Source: Nocardia aobensis NBRC 100429
GTDB lineage: Bacteria; Actinomycetota; Actinomycetes; Mycobacteriales; Mycobacteriaceae
Length of the DNA stretch: 64,000 nucleotides
Direction: 5' to 3'
Assembly (NCBI RefSeq): GCF_000308375.1
Contig: NZ_BAFQ01000296.1
Span: 28,926 to 92,925, forward strand
The position numbers were made by a program, and so were the translations under genes. Positions within the stretch are counted from its first letter, which is position 1. Each line of letters opens with the position of its first letter. Under the pieces are notes generated by a model that made no database searches, was not told where the DNA came from, and saw only the letters and a list, made by a program, of their open reading frames with translations. This document shows positions 16,386 through 24,275 of the stretch, one piece after another.

Positions 16386-17231
16386 GTGGAAACGTGGGAG
16401 TTCGGCCGGACGGTGCGCCGGTGGCGCGACCGGGTGGCGCCCGAGGCCGTCGGTGTGCCGGTGGGTCCCCGCCGCCGGGCCGCGGGATTGCGCCGGGAGG
16501 AGTTGGCCGCGCTCGCCGGCATCTCCGCCGATTACCTCACCCGACTCGAACAGGGGCGCGCGACCGCGCCGTCGGCGCAGGTGGTGGAGGCACTGGCCCG
16601 CGCCCTGCGCGTGTCGGACAGCGAACGCGATCTGCTCTACCGGCTGGCCGGGCACGCCGCCCCCGGCTCGGACGTGGTGCCCTCGCGCGTCACCGCGAGT
16701 GTGCACCGGGTGCTCGACCGGTTGTCGCACACGCCGGTCGTCGTCTACGACGCGAGCTGGACGCTCGTACTGGCCAACGCGCCCTACAACGCGCTGATGG
16801 GTGACACCACCTCCTGGCGCGGCCTGGAGCGCAATGCGGTGTGGCGCAACATCACTCGCATGCCGACCCGGGTCGTGCACTCCGAGCGGGAACAGGCCGA
16901 ACACGAGGCCAGGCTGGTGGCCGATCTGCGCTTGACCGCCTCGCGCTATCCCGCCGACCGCGCGCTGCGACGCCTGATCGCCGACCTGGGCTCAGCGGGC
17001 GCACGCTTCACCGACCTCTGGAACGCCGAAACGCCACCGCCCGCACCGGACCCGTCGAGGCGCAAGACGATCGACCACCCGGCGGTCGGCCTGATCACCC
17101 TCGACTGCGACACCCTGCTCGTCACTCTCGACGATCTGCGGATTTCGGTCTACACCGCCGAACCCGGCAGCGAGGACGCCGCCCGGCTCGACCTGGCGGT
17201 CGTGCTGGGCACGCAATCGCTGACACCATGA
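16386..17231 (+). CDS. XRE-family regulator with MmyB-like ligand-binding domain
   Basis: A 281-residue regulator. Residues 1-80 form an XRE helix-turn-helix (LRREELAALAGISADYLTRL); the rest is the MmyB-like ligand-binding (PAS-like) domain with the conserved VVYDASWTLVLANAPYNAL and NAVWRN motifs. In this family the domain binds a small, possibly fatty-acid-like ligand. The GTG start at 16386 matches the usual distance to the HTH. It is divergent from the SDR gene, its likely target. Confidence 0.9.
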   Translation: METWEFGRTVRRWRDRVAPEAVGVPVGPRRRAAGLRREELAALAGISADYLTRLEQGRATAPSAQVVEALARALRVSDSERDLLYRLAGHAAPGSDVVPSRVTASVHRVLDRLSHTPVVVYDASWTLVLANAPYNALMGDTTSWRGLERNAVWRNITRMPTRVVHSEREQAEHEARLVADLRLTASRYPADRALRRLIADLGSAGARFTDLWNAETPPPAPDPSRRKTIDHPAVGLITLDCDTLLVTLDDLRISVYTAEPGSEDAARLDLAVVLGTQSLTP

Positions 17232-17256
17232 GTGCCACGGCCGCGGGCGGCAGGAT

Positions 17257-17661
17257 TCACGACGTCGGCGGCAGGAGTTCGGCGATGAGATCCTCTATGC
17301 GAGAACGGATGTCGTCGCGGATCCGCCGCACGGCGTCGATGTCTCGCCCGGCCGGGTCGTCCAGTTGCCAGTCGCGGTAGTCGACGCCGGGGAAGTACGG
17401 GCAGGTGTCGCCGCAGCCCATGGTGATGACGATGTCGCTGACGCGGACGGCGCCGGGCGTCAGCACGGCCGGGGCGCCGGCGGTGATGTCGATGCCGGCT
17501 TCGCGCATGGCCTGCACGGCTACCGGGTTGATGCGGTCGGCGGGTTCGGTGCCGGCGGAGCGGACGTCGATGCGGTCACCGGCGAGGTGGGTGAGAAAGC
17601 CCTGGGCCATCTGCGATCGTCCGGCGTTGTGCACGCAGACGAACAGGACGCTGGGTTTCAT
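17257..17661 (-). CDS. arsC: arsenate reductase, low-molecular-weight phosphatase type
   Basis: A 134-residue arsenate reductase that converts As(V) to As(III) for export. The phosphatase loop CVHNAGRS begins at Cys9, and a second Cys pair (MGCGDTCPYFPG) matches the thiol relay of thioredoxin- or mycothiol-coupled ArsC. Its start overlaps the stop of the Acr3 gene by ATGA, so it is translated together with the pump that expels its product. Confidence 0.92.
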   Translation of the reverse strand: MKPSVLFVCVHNAGRSQMAQGFLTHLAGDRIDVRSAGTEPADRINPVAVQAMREAGIDITAGAPAVLTPGAVRVSDIVITMGCGDTCPYFPGVDYRDWQLDDPAGRDIDAVRRIRDDIRSRIEDLIAELLPPTS

Positions 17662-18773
17662 TGGTGTGCAGAGCCTTTCGCCGGTGCCGGAACATCGGCG
17701 TCGGTCGGGACATCGGGGGTGGCCGGGAACCGGTTGCGCAGGGCGAGGGACACGTAGACCAGGCCCACGAGGACCGGCACTTCGATCAGCGGGCCGACGA
17801 CGCCGGCGAGGGCCTGTCCGGAAGCGGCGCCGTAGGTGGCGATCGCGACCGCGATGGCGAGTTCGAAGTTGTTGCCCGCGGCGGTGAAGGCGAGGGTGGT
17901 GGTCCGTGCGTAGCCGAGGCGGGCCACCCACCCGTAGAGGTAGCCCCCGCCCCACATGATCGCGAAGTACGCCAGCAGTGGTACGGCGATGCGTGCGACA
18001 TCCCAGGGGTGGGCGGTGATGTTGTTGCCCTGCAGGGCGAACAGGATCACGATCGTGAACAGCAACCCGTACAGCGCCCACGGTCCGATGCGCGGCAGCA
18101 ACCGCCCCTCGTACCACTGCCGGCCGCGGGCCCGCTCGCACAGCTGCCGCGTGAGAAAGCCCGCGACCAGCGGAATGCCGAGGAAGATCAGCACCGATTT
18201 CGCGATCTGCCACGGTGAGGTGTCGATCGTGGTTCGTTCGAGTCCGAGCCATCCGGGCAGAACCGAGAGATAGAACCAGCCGAGTACGGCGAACATGACG
18301 ACCTGGAAGATCGAATTCAACGCCACCAGAACGGCGGCCGCTTCGCGGTCTCCGCAGGCCAGGTCGTTCCAGATGATCACCATCGCAATACATCTGGCGA
18401 GACCGACGATGATCAGGCCGGTCCGGTATTCGGGCAGATCCGGTAGAAGCAGCCACGCGAGGGCGAACATCAGCGCGGGCCCTGCGACCCAGTTCAGCAC
18501 CAGCGAGGCGAGCAGCAGACGCCGGTCGCCGGTGACGGTGTCCAGCCGGTCGTAGCGGACCTTCGCCAGCACCGGGTACATCATGATCAGCAGGCCGAGC
18601 GCGATGGGCAGCGAGATGCCGTCGACCTGCACCGCCGACAGGGTGCCGCCCAGTCCGGGGACGAGTCGCCCGAGCAGCAGACCCGCGGCCATGGCCACGC
18701 CGATCCAGACCGGCAGGAAGCGGTCGAGAGTGGACAGTCTGCCGGCGACCGCGGTGTCGCCGGTGGTGCTCAC
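17658..18773 (-). CDS. acr3: Acr3-family arsenite efflux transporter
   Basis: A 371-residue, about ten-helix membrane transporter of the Acr3 (arsenical-resistance-3) family that exports arsenite using the proton gradient. Family motifs include GLARCIAMVIIWNDLACGD, which contains the essential cysteine, and AGNNFELAIAVAI. It overlaps arsR upstream and arsC downstream by 4 bases each, giving a compact arsR-acr3-arsC operon. Confidence 0.93.
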   Translation of the reverse strand: MSTTGDTAVAGRLSTLDRFLPVWIGVAMAAGLLLGRLVPGLGGTLSAVQVDGISLPIALGLLIMMYPVLAKVRYDRLDTVTGDRRLLLASLVLNWVAGPALMFALAWLLLPDLPEYRTGLIIVGLARCIAMVIIWNDLACGDREAAAVLVALNSIFQVVMFAVLGWFYLSVLPGWLGLERTTIDTSPWQIAKSVLIFLGIPLVAGFLTRQLCERARGRQWYEGRLLPRIGPWALYGLLFTIVILFALQGNNITAHPWDVARIAVPLLAYFAIMWGGGYLYGWVARLGYARTTTLAFTAAGNNFELAIAVAIATYGAASGQALAGVVGPLIEVPVLVGLVYVSLALRNRFPATPDVPTDADVPAPAKGSAHQ

Positions 18774-19150
18774 GTGTGCACCCCGAGCCCGGCCTGTTCG
18801 GCGAGCAGATCCGAAAGACGTTGCAGTGCTTCGGGAATCACCCGGTAGTACACCCAGGAGGCGCGACGCTCACCGGTGACCAACCCGGCCTCGCGCAACA
18901 CCTTCAGGTGATGGGAGATGGTCGGCTGAGTGACGTCGAGCCCGTCGGAGATGTCGCAGACACAGGCTTCGCCACCGGCGCGCGCCGCGATGGCCGACAG
19001 CACCCGCAACCGGACGGGATCGCCGAGGGCCTTGAACATCGCCGCGAGGTCCTGGGCCGCCTCGGCGCCCACGACCGGCCGCACCCGCGGCGTGGTCACA
19101 CACCCTGCCGGTGCGGCCATGGCCGCCGAAGGCAACTCCTGTTTAGACAT
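18770..19150 (-). CDS. arsR: ArsR/SmtB family repressor (operon arsR)
   Basis: A 126-residue winged-helix repressor with VTQPTISHHLKVLREAGLV as recognition helix and an ArsR-type metal box CVCD just before it (GEACVCDIS). It should repress the ars operon until As(III) or Sb(III) binds. I start at ATG 19150; the frame extends to a TTG at 19186, and a GTG/ATG further inside is possible. It overlaps acr3 by ATGA. A second ArsR-like protein is encoded at 19878. Confidence 0.88.
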   Translation of the reverse strand: MSKQELPSAAMAAPAGCVTTPRVRPVVGAEAAQDLAAMFKALGDPVRLRVLSAIAARAGGEACVCDISDGLDVTQPTISHHLKVLREAGLVTGERRASWVYYRVIPEALQRLSDLLAEQAGLGVHT

Positions 19151-19153
19151 CCG

Positions 19154-19176
19154 TCGATATTGACAGGCATCGATAT
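19154..19176. promoter_or_regulatory. TCGATAT repeats before arsR
   Basis: TCGATAT occurs at 19154-19160 and 19170-19176, 16 bp apart, just upstream of the chosen arsR start. The second copy lies within a near-palindrome CATCGATATG. Placement fits autoregulation of arsR-acr3-arsC. Confidence 0.35.
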
Positions 19177-19225
19177 GAGTAGTCAAACGAAGTCCGGGTG
19201 AACAAGCGCGCCCGCGGGCTGGTGG

Positions 19226-19780
19226 TCAGCTGCAGCAGGTGGCTCCGCCACCGACGGCGTCGCGCTGTGCTTCGGCGGCGCAGCAGGCACCTTCGGTGGC
19301 GGCGTCGGCGGCACTGCCGCAGCAGGGTTCCGCGGCCGAGGTATCGGTGTCCGACCCGCAGCACGCCTGCACGGCCTTGGTGTCGTCGGCGAATTCCGGT
19401 GCGTCGCCGAATGTCTCGGTGTCTGCCAGTACGGTGTAGACCTCCCATTTCTCACCGTGCGGTCCGGTGACCCACACCTTGTCCTGCCGGGCGAAACAGC
19501 AGGTCGTGCCGATCTGCTCCGCGGTGAACAATCCGGCTCGTGACAGGCGCGCGATCTCGTCGTGGACCTGTTCGGACGTCTCCACCTCGACGCCGAGGTG
19601 GTTGATCGTCCCACCGGCGCCGGTGTTCTCCAGCAGTACCAGCTTCAACGGCGGCTGCTCGACGGCGAAATTGGCGTAGCCGGGCTCGAGCTTGGCCGGT
19701 TCGGTGTCGAACAGGGTGGAGTAGAACGCGACCGCTCGATCGAGGTCGTCGACATTGAGGGCCAGCTGTATGCGGGACAT
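19226..19780 (-). CDS. arsI: ArsI/CadI-type metalloenzyme with cysteine-pair tail
   Basis: A 184-residue vicinal-oxygen-chelate protein of the ArsI/CadI family; ArsI is a C-As lyase that demethylates organoarsenicals, CadI is a cadmium-induced relative. The core (about 115 residues) has VOC beta-alpha-beta motifs (LALNVDDLDRAVAFY, HLGVEVET) and the conserved GTTCCFARQDKVW, whose Cys pair binds trivalent arsenic in ArsI. The tail has four further CC pairs in a Gly/Ser/Ala background, suggesting extra thiol metal binding. GGAGG precedes the ATG at 19780. It lies 75 bases upstream of arsR on the same strand. Confidence 0.88.
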   Translation of the reverse strand: MSRIQLALNVDDLDRAVAFYSTLFDTEPAKLEPGYANFAVEQPPLKLVLLENTGAGGTINHLGVEVETSEQVHDEIARLSRAGLFTAEQIGTTCCFARQDKVWVTGPHGEKWEVYTVLADTETFGDAPEFADDTKAVQACCGSDTDTSAAEPCCGSAADAATEGACCAAEAQRDAVGGGATCCS

Positions 19781-19800
19781 GAGAACCTCCGTGGTCCGAT

Positions 19801-19851
19801 ATATGTCGAAAAGGTTGGCGGTTTCGAGTCTGCTCCACCTTTTCGACATAT
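19801..19851. promoter_or_regulatory. divergent ars operator: 15-bp perfect inverted repeat
   Basis: ATATGTCGAAAAGGT at 19801-19815 is repeated exactly in inverse orientation at 19837-19851, with 21 bases between. It fills the space between arsI and the second arsR, which are divergent. The centre-to-centre distance of 36 bp suggests two bound dimers or one site per promoter, and the A/T-rich sequence stands out from the surrounding GC. Confidence 0.7.
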
Positions 19852-19877
19852 GTCAATCCCGCCGGTAGCATGGTTTC

Positions 19878-20237
19878 ATGCCCAAAGCGCTTCCCGTGAT
19901 CGATATGTCCGCTCCGGTGTGCTGCGCGCCGGTGGCGGCCGGGCCGGTCGACGATGTCGCGGCCCTGGAGGTGGCGTTGCGACTCAAAGCGCTCGCCGAC
20001 CCGGTGCGGGTGAAGCTGATGTCGCTGCTGCTGGCGAGTCCGGATTCCGGCGAGAACGGTGGTGACCTCGCCGCCGCGGTGGGGCTGGCGGAATCGACGG
20101 TCAGCCATCATCTCGGTCAGCTCCGCAAGGCCGGGCTGGTCGAATCCGAACGTGCCGGCATGAATGTCGTCCACCGCGCCAAACGTGATGCGCTGGCGGT
20201 GTTGTGCGTAGTGCTGGACCCCAACTGCTGCCGGTGA
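19878..20237 (+). CDS. arsR: ArsR/SmtB family regulator with N-terminal CC site
   Basis: A 119-residue winged-helix repressor (recognition helix AESTVSHHLGQLRKAGLV). The usual ELCVC metal box is missing (GGDLAAAVG in its place). Instead it carries Cys15-Cys16 (APVCCAPV) near the N-terminus and a Cys pair at the C-terminus (NCCR). The N-terminal pair is at the same position as the As(III) ligands of the Corynebacterium glutamicum ArsR type. It is divergent from arsI with a shared inverted repeat. Confidence 0.87.
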   Translation: MPKALPVIDMSAPVCCAPVAAGPVDDVAALEVALRLKALADPVRVKLMSLLLASPDSGENGGDLAAAVGLAESTVSHHLGQLRKAGLVESERAGMNVVHRAKRDALAVLCVVLDPNCCR

Positions 20238-20252
20238 ATACCTCCGTCCGGT

Positions 20253-20267
20253 GACCTCTCCGAGGTC
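20253..20267 (+). terminator. short hairpin after the second arsR
   Basis: GACCTC (20253-20258) and GAGGTC (20262-20267) pair around a TCC loop, 15 bases after the arsR stop. The remaining intergenic sequence to the next gene holds the TetR operators. Confidence 0.35.
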
Positions 20268-20329
20268 TCCGCGAGGTCGCCGTCCGGCCCTATTCATATC
20301 CCGGGCGGAATATCGCTGGGCGCACCGAA

Positions 20330-20365
20330 CCTAATACGTTTAGGATGATTCCTAAGTAGATTAGG
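20330..20365. promoter_or_regulatory. two TetR operators, CCTAA-N5-TTAGG
   Basis: Two 15-bp palindromes of the form CCTAA-N5-TTAGG lie at 20330-20344 and 20351-20365, 21 bp centre to centre (two helical turns). They sit directly upstream of the TetR gene at 20379, so autoregulation is likely. The A/T-rich sites contrast with their surroundings. Confidence 0.7.
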
Positions 20366-20378
20366 TTAGGAGCCGTGG

Positions 20379-20972
20379 ATGTCGCCCCGTGCCGGGTTGT
20401 CCCGAGAGCGAATCGCCCGTGCCGCAGCGGAATTGGCCGATGAGGTCGGATTCGCCCATGTCACCCTGTCCGCGGTGGCCCGCCGGTTCGGGGTGAAGGA
20501 TCCCAGTCTCTACACCCACGTGCGCAACCTGCGGGACCTGCAGGTGCAGGTGGGATTGCTGGCGGGGGCGGAGATGAACGAGCGGATCGGCGCGGCGGTG
20601 GCCGGTCGGTCCGGACGCGACGCGCTGTTCGCCTTCGCCGACGCGTATCGCTCCTACGCCCTCGACCATCCGGGCCGGTACGCGGCAACGCAGATCCGCA
20701 TGAATCCCGACGAGGTCGCCGGAGAGCCGGCCCTGCTGCGTGGGATCGAGCTCACCGCGGCGCTGCTGCGCGGTTACGGGTTGAGTGAACCCGGCTCGAC
20801 CGACGCAGGACGCCTGCTGCGCAGCACATTTCACGGTTTCGCCACCCTGGAGGCGGCCGGCGGATTCGCTCACTCCAGGCCGGTCGACGCCAGCTGGCAC
20901 CACATTCTCGACGCCCTGCATCGCACCCTGACGCAGTGGCCGAGCCCCACCGAAGAGAAAGCAGCGCAATGA
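20379..20972 (+). CDS. TetR-family regulator with WHG C-terminal domain
   Basis: A 197-residue regulator. The N-terminal helix-turn-helix reads VTLSAVARRFGVKDPSLYTHV; the C-terminal domain contains the FHGFATLE (WHG-type) motif of one TetR_C subfamily. AGGAG precedes the ATG. Its stop overlaps the start of a hydrolase gene by ATGA, so regulator and enzyme are made together; the two palindromes upstream are the probable operator. The inducer may be a substrate of the hydrolase. Confidence 0.87.
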   Translation: MSPRAGLSRERIARAAAELADEVGFAHVTLSAVARRFGVKDPSLYTHVRNLRDLQVQVGLLAGAEMNERIGAAVAGRSGRDALFAFADAYRSYALDHPGRYAATQIRMNPDEVAGEPALLRGIELTAALLRGYGLSEPGSTDAGRLLRSTFHGFATLEAAGGFAHSRPVDASWHHILDALHRTLTQWPSPTEEKAAQ

Positions 20973-21802
20973 GATCCGACACTCTGGCCGTCCCCGGCGC
21001 CACCCTGTACTACGAAATGCGCGGCGACGGGCCACTACTGCTGTCAATTCCCGGTGGCGGCGGTGACGCGGGCGTCTTCGACGAGATGGCCGAGGTCCTG
21101 CAGCGCCACTTCACCGTCGTGGCGCTCGACCCGCGCGGATATTCGCGCAGCGTTCTCGACAACGGGCCCGAGCGGCAACATGTGGCGGTGCAGTCCGGCG
21201 ACGTGGCCCGGCTGCTCGCGCATCTGACCGACGAGCCGGCCTTCGTCTTCGGCACGAGCAACGGCGCGATCGTCGGACTCGACCTGCTGGCGAGACACCC
21301 AGGCCGGGTGCGCGCACTGGTAGCTCACGAACCACCGTGCTTCGCGGTCCTACCGGACGCCGACCGGCACCTCGCGATGGTCGAGGAGGTGCATGCGCTG
21401 CTGCACACCGAGGGAGTCGCCGCGGCCGGGGCGAGATTCCTGGCGGGTATCGGTCCCGCGATGAAACCGGCGCCCGAGGTGTCGCAGCTGTCGGAGCGTG
21501 CCGCGCAGACGTGGGCTCGCCTCGCGGCCAACGGCCCGCTCATGATCGAACACGAGTTACGTGAATTCACCTCGTACACACCGGATTACAGTGCGCTGGA
21601 CCCGGTGTCCGAGCGGCTGGTGCTCGCGGTCGGCCGGGAGATCCGAGGGTGCCTGCCCTATCGTCCGGCGGTCGAGATCGCGGCCCGGCTCGGACTCGCG
21701 GTGGTCGAGTTCCCCGGGGCGCACAACGGCATACGCACCGAGGCGAAGGAATTCGCGAACCAGCTGATGGAGGTTCTGTCGGCGGAGATTACGTCAACGT
21801 AG
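20969..21802 (+). CDS. alpha/beta hydrolase
   Basis: A 277-residue alpha/beta-hydrolase fold protein. The nucleophile elbow is GTSNGA with Ser97, the oxyanion region is SIPGGGGDAGVF, an LDPRG strand follows, and the catalytic His is His252 (PGAHNGI). The GTSNG variant in place of GxSxG with a His is typical of esterase/haloperoxidase-like members. It is translationally coupled to the TetR regulator. Substrate unknown. Confidence 0.85.
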   Translation: MRSDTLAVPGATLYYEMRGDGPLLLSIPGGGGDAGVFDEMAEVLQRHFTVVALDPRGYSRSVLDNGPERQHVAVQSGDVARLLAHLTDEPAFVFGTSNGAIVGLDLLARHPGRVRALVAHEPPCFAVLPDADRHLAMVEEVHALLHTEGVAAAGARFLAGIGPAMKPAPEVSQLSERAAQTWARLAANGPLMIEHELREFTSYTPDYSALDPVSERLVLAVGREIRGCLPYRPAVEIAARLGLAVVEFPGAHNGIRTEAKEFANQLMEVLSAEITST

Positions 21803-21907
21803 CGTCATCCGACGGATTCGTAGCGGCACCGTTGGCGGCCATGCTCGATGAGTGTCCGGCACCGCGAACCCGCGGGCCGGCGGCCCCACCGGTTTCGAGG
21901 AGTTCTC

Positions 21908-22336
21908 ATGACCACAGTCCGTTTTCATCTCATCTCCGCGCTGACTCCCGCCGAGGTCGTGGGTGTCCTCACCGATTTCGGCCCGTCCCGAGCGGAGGTG
22001 TGGCCGACGATCGATGCCGAGCACTTCGTCGTGCACGAGCAGGGCGAGGGCTGGGCCGAGGTGACCGAGGGTACGGAGGCCGCCTGGGAGCGTGCCCGCT
22101 ACGAGTGGGATCCGGCGGGTGACACGGTGACCGTCACCACCCGAAATTCCAAACTCTTCGGCGCCGGTGGTGGCTGGGTGTTCCGTGCCACGCCCGCACC
22201 GGAGGGCAGCCGCGTCGAGGTCGAACTGACTCGGACGCCGCGGGCCTTCAAGGGGAAGCTCCTCGCCGCGCTGCTTCCCCTGGTCGGCCCGTCGTCGCTG
22301 CGCAAATCCTTCCGAGTTCCGTTGCGGGCGGCCTGA
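21908..22336 (+). CDS. SRPBCC-like protein
   Basis: A 142-residue protein whose pattern of strands and C-terminal amphipathic helix fits the SRPBCC (START/Bet v1-like) lipid-binding fold: VRFHLIS opening, central VTVTTRNSKLFG strand pair, and LLAALLPLVG helix. GAGGAG precedes the ATG at 21908. No catalytic residues are apparent; such proteins bind hydrophobic ligands. It faces the convergent VOC gene. Confidence 0.65.
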   Translation: MTTVRFHLISALTPAEVVGVLTDFGPSRAEVWPTIDAEHFVVHEQGEGWAEVTEGTEAAWERARYEWDPAGDTVTVTTRNSKLFGAGGGWVFRATPAPEGSRVEVELTRTPRAFKGKLLAALLPLVGPSSLRKSFRVPLRAA

Positions 22337-22356
22337 TTTCGGCCGCGCCACCCGGC

Positions 22357-22986
22357 TCAGCCCTCGACCTCCCACACGAATCCGTCGGGATCGGTGAAGG
22401 AACCGAGCGGGCTGGTGACGGCGATCCGATGCGACCCGGAGCCTTCGGCCGGGACGCCGGCGTCCTTCGCGGCGGCCTTGCGCCCGTAGAGCGCGAGCTT
22501 GACCGACCCGGCCGGCGACTCGAATTCGGCGTACTTGCCGCCGAAGCTCTTCGCCACGGTCAAGCCGCGTTCGACGTAGAACTGCTTGGTGGCCTTGACG
22601 CTCTCGACCCCGAGCAGCAGGACGAAATCGTCGACGTCGCGGGTGGCCGGTCCGGTGTCCTTCTTCGCGGAGGTCGCGATCTTCCAGACCGCGCCGTCGG
22701 GAGCCTGCACGACGCCGCCGTAGCCCCAGAAACTCTTCTTGGCCGGCTTCACCGTCGTCGCGCCCGCCGCGACCGCGGAACCGATGAAGCTGTCCACGGT
22801 GCTCGGCTGGGATACCACGAGGGAGAGGATGTATCCGCGGAAGCCGGTGGTCTCCGCGTCCGACTTACGGACCCGCAGCCGGTCGCCGAGACCGAACGCG
22901 GATTCGTAGAAGGCCGCGGCGGCAGCCGGGTCCGGGGTCTCGACGACGACCGATGCGATGGTGCTCTGAGCAGTGGTGATGTTCAT
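22357..22986 (-). CDS. VOC (glyoxalase/bleomycin-resistance) family protein
   Basis: A 209-residue protein with two vicinal-oxygen-chelate half-domains (VVVETPDPAAAAAFYESAFG and FVLLLGVESVKATKQFY). The metal-ligand positions of glyoxalase I are not all apparent, so it may be a non-catalytic or metal-poor member. The start overlaps the stop of the MFS transporter gene by ATGA, so both are expressed together and may act in resistance to the same compound. Confidence 0.83.
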   Translation of the reverse strand: MNITTAQSTIASVVVETPDPAAAAAFYESAFGLGDRLRVRKSDAETTGFRGYILSLVVSQPSTVDSFIGSAVAAGATTVKPAKKSFWGYGGVVQAPDGAVWKIATSAKKDTGPATRDVDDFVLLLGVESVKATKQFYVERGLTVAKSFGGKYAEFESPAGSVKLALYGRKAAAKDAGVPAEGSGSHRIAVTSPLGSFTDPDGFVWEVEG

Positions 22987-24191
22987 GTCGAAGACGTTAT
23001 CGGCGATCGCGGGTCGGTCGCTTCTCGATTCCTGATCACTCCGGGAGCTCTCGCGATCGTCCAGACCGCGACGCCGCCGACCGCGAAGGCGGCGCCGAGA
23101 ATGCTCGACCCGGTCCATCCGGCGGCGGAGTACGCGGCGGTCGTGCCCGCCGCGCCGAGGGCCGAACCGACCGAATAGAAGAGCATGTAGTTGCCGATGA
23201 TGCTGCTGGTCCGGTCGGGGTGGGCGGCGGTGAGCAGATGCTGATTGCCGACATGCACGGCCTGGACGGCGAAATCGAGGACGACCACGCCTGCGACGAG
23301 CAGCCACAGCGACCACGATCCTTGTGCCGTGGCCAGCCATGAGACGGCCAGCAGTACCAGTGCCGCCCCGGTGACCGGGTGCGCGAAACCGCGGTCGGCC
23401 CAGCGTCCGGCCCGGCCCGCACCCAGGGCGCCCGCCAGCCCGGCGAGCCCGAACAAGCCGATCCGCGCGGTGTCGAGATGCCACGGCGAGGCCGCGAGCG
23501 GGAGTGCCAGGCCGCTCCAGAGCGTGCCGAAGGAGGCGAACAGGAAGAAGGCGATCAGGCCGCGCGAGAGGAGGAGTCGGTCACCGAACAGCGTGCGCGA
23601 GGTGTGCAGCACCTGCCGGTAGCGAGTGCGGCCGGTGCGGGTGTCGGCAGGTAGGAGCATGAGGACGAGGCATGTCAGCGCGACGAGGAGGACGGCCCAG
23701 GCGGCGTATACGCTGCGCCAGCCCCAGGCGGTGGCCAGAGCGCCCGCGACGATGCGCGCACCGAGAATGCCGACGACGACGCCGGAGGTCACCATGCCCA
23801 GGGTGCGTCCGCGCTGCTGCGGTGCCGACACGGCCGCCGCGTAGGCGACCGTCGTCTGCACCACGACCGCGAACAGGCCGGCCAGCGCCAGTCCGGTGAG
23901 CAGCACCCACGTGCGCGTGGCGGTCGCGGCGATAGCGACCCCCACCGCGGTGAGCGACAGATGTGCGGCGATGAGCTTGCGCCGGTCGATCGTGTCGCCC
24001 AGGGGAACGAGGAAGACCAATCCGGCCAGGTACCCGAGCTGCCCGACCGTGACGATCCAGCCCAGGTCGCCGGCCGGCACGCCCAGGTCGTCGCCGATCT
24101 GCGTGAGTATCGGCTGGGCGGAGTAGACGGTCGCGACCGACACCGCGCAGATCGTGGCGAACAGTAGGCGCCGCCCGAGAGGTAGGAACAC
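22983..24191 (-). CDS. MFS transporter
   Basis: A 402-residue major facilitator superfamily protein with twelve helices. Motif A-like GDTIDRRKLI follows helix 2, and GRWADRGF is the second copy in the C-terminal half. The subfamily resembles drug:H+ antiporters of the sugar-exporter/YnfM type. It is divergent from the HxlR regulator at 24276, with a palindrome between them, and overlaps the VOC gene downstream. Confidence 0.88.
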   Translation of the reverse strand: MFLPLGRRLLFATICAVSVATVYSAQPILTQIGDDLGVPAGDLGWIVTVGQLGYLAGLVFLVPLGDTIDRRKLIAAHLSLTAVGVAIAATATRTWVLLTGLALAGLFAVVVQTTVAYAAAVSAPQQRGRTLGMVTSGVVVGILGARIVAGALATAWGWRSVYAAWAVLLVALTCLVLMLLPADTRTGRTRYRQVLHTSRTLFGDRLLLSRGLIAFFLFASFGTLWSGLALPLAASPWHLDTARIGLFGLAGLAGALGAGRAGRWADRGFAHPVTGAALVLLAVSWLATAQGSWSLWLLVAGVVVLDFAVQAVHVGNQHLLTAAHPDRTSSIIGNYMLFYSVGSALGAAGTTAAYSAAGWTGSSILGAAFAVGGVAVWTIARAPGVIRNREATDPRSPITSST

Positions 24192-24219
24192 CGAGACTCC
24201 AAATCAGTAGCGTTTTGCA

Positions 24220-24233
24220 ACTGTTCGAACGGT
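24220..24233. promoter_or_regulatory. palindrome in the MFS/HxlR divergent region
   Basis: ACTGTTCGAACGGT is a palindrome with one mismatched pair, centred on TTCGAA, 29 bases upstream of the MFS start and 43 upstream of the regulator. It is the likeliest HxlR binding site. Confidence 0.5.
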
Positions 24234-24275
24234 ACGTCACAATGGTTTCAATCAGCAACCGTTGAGGAGGGCGTG

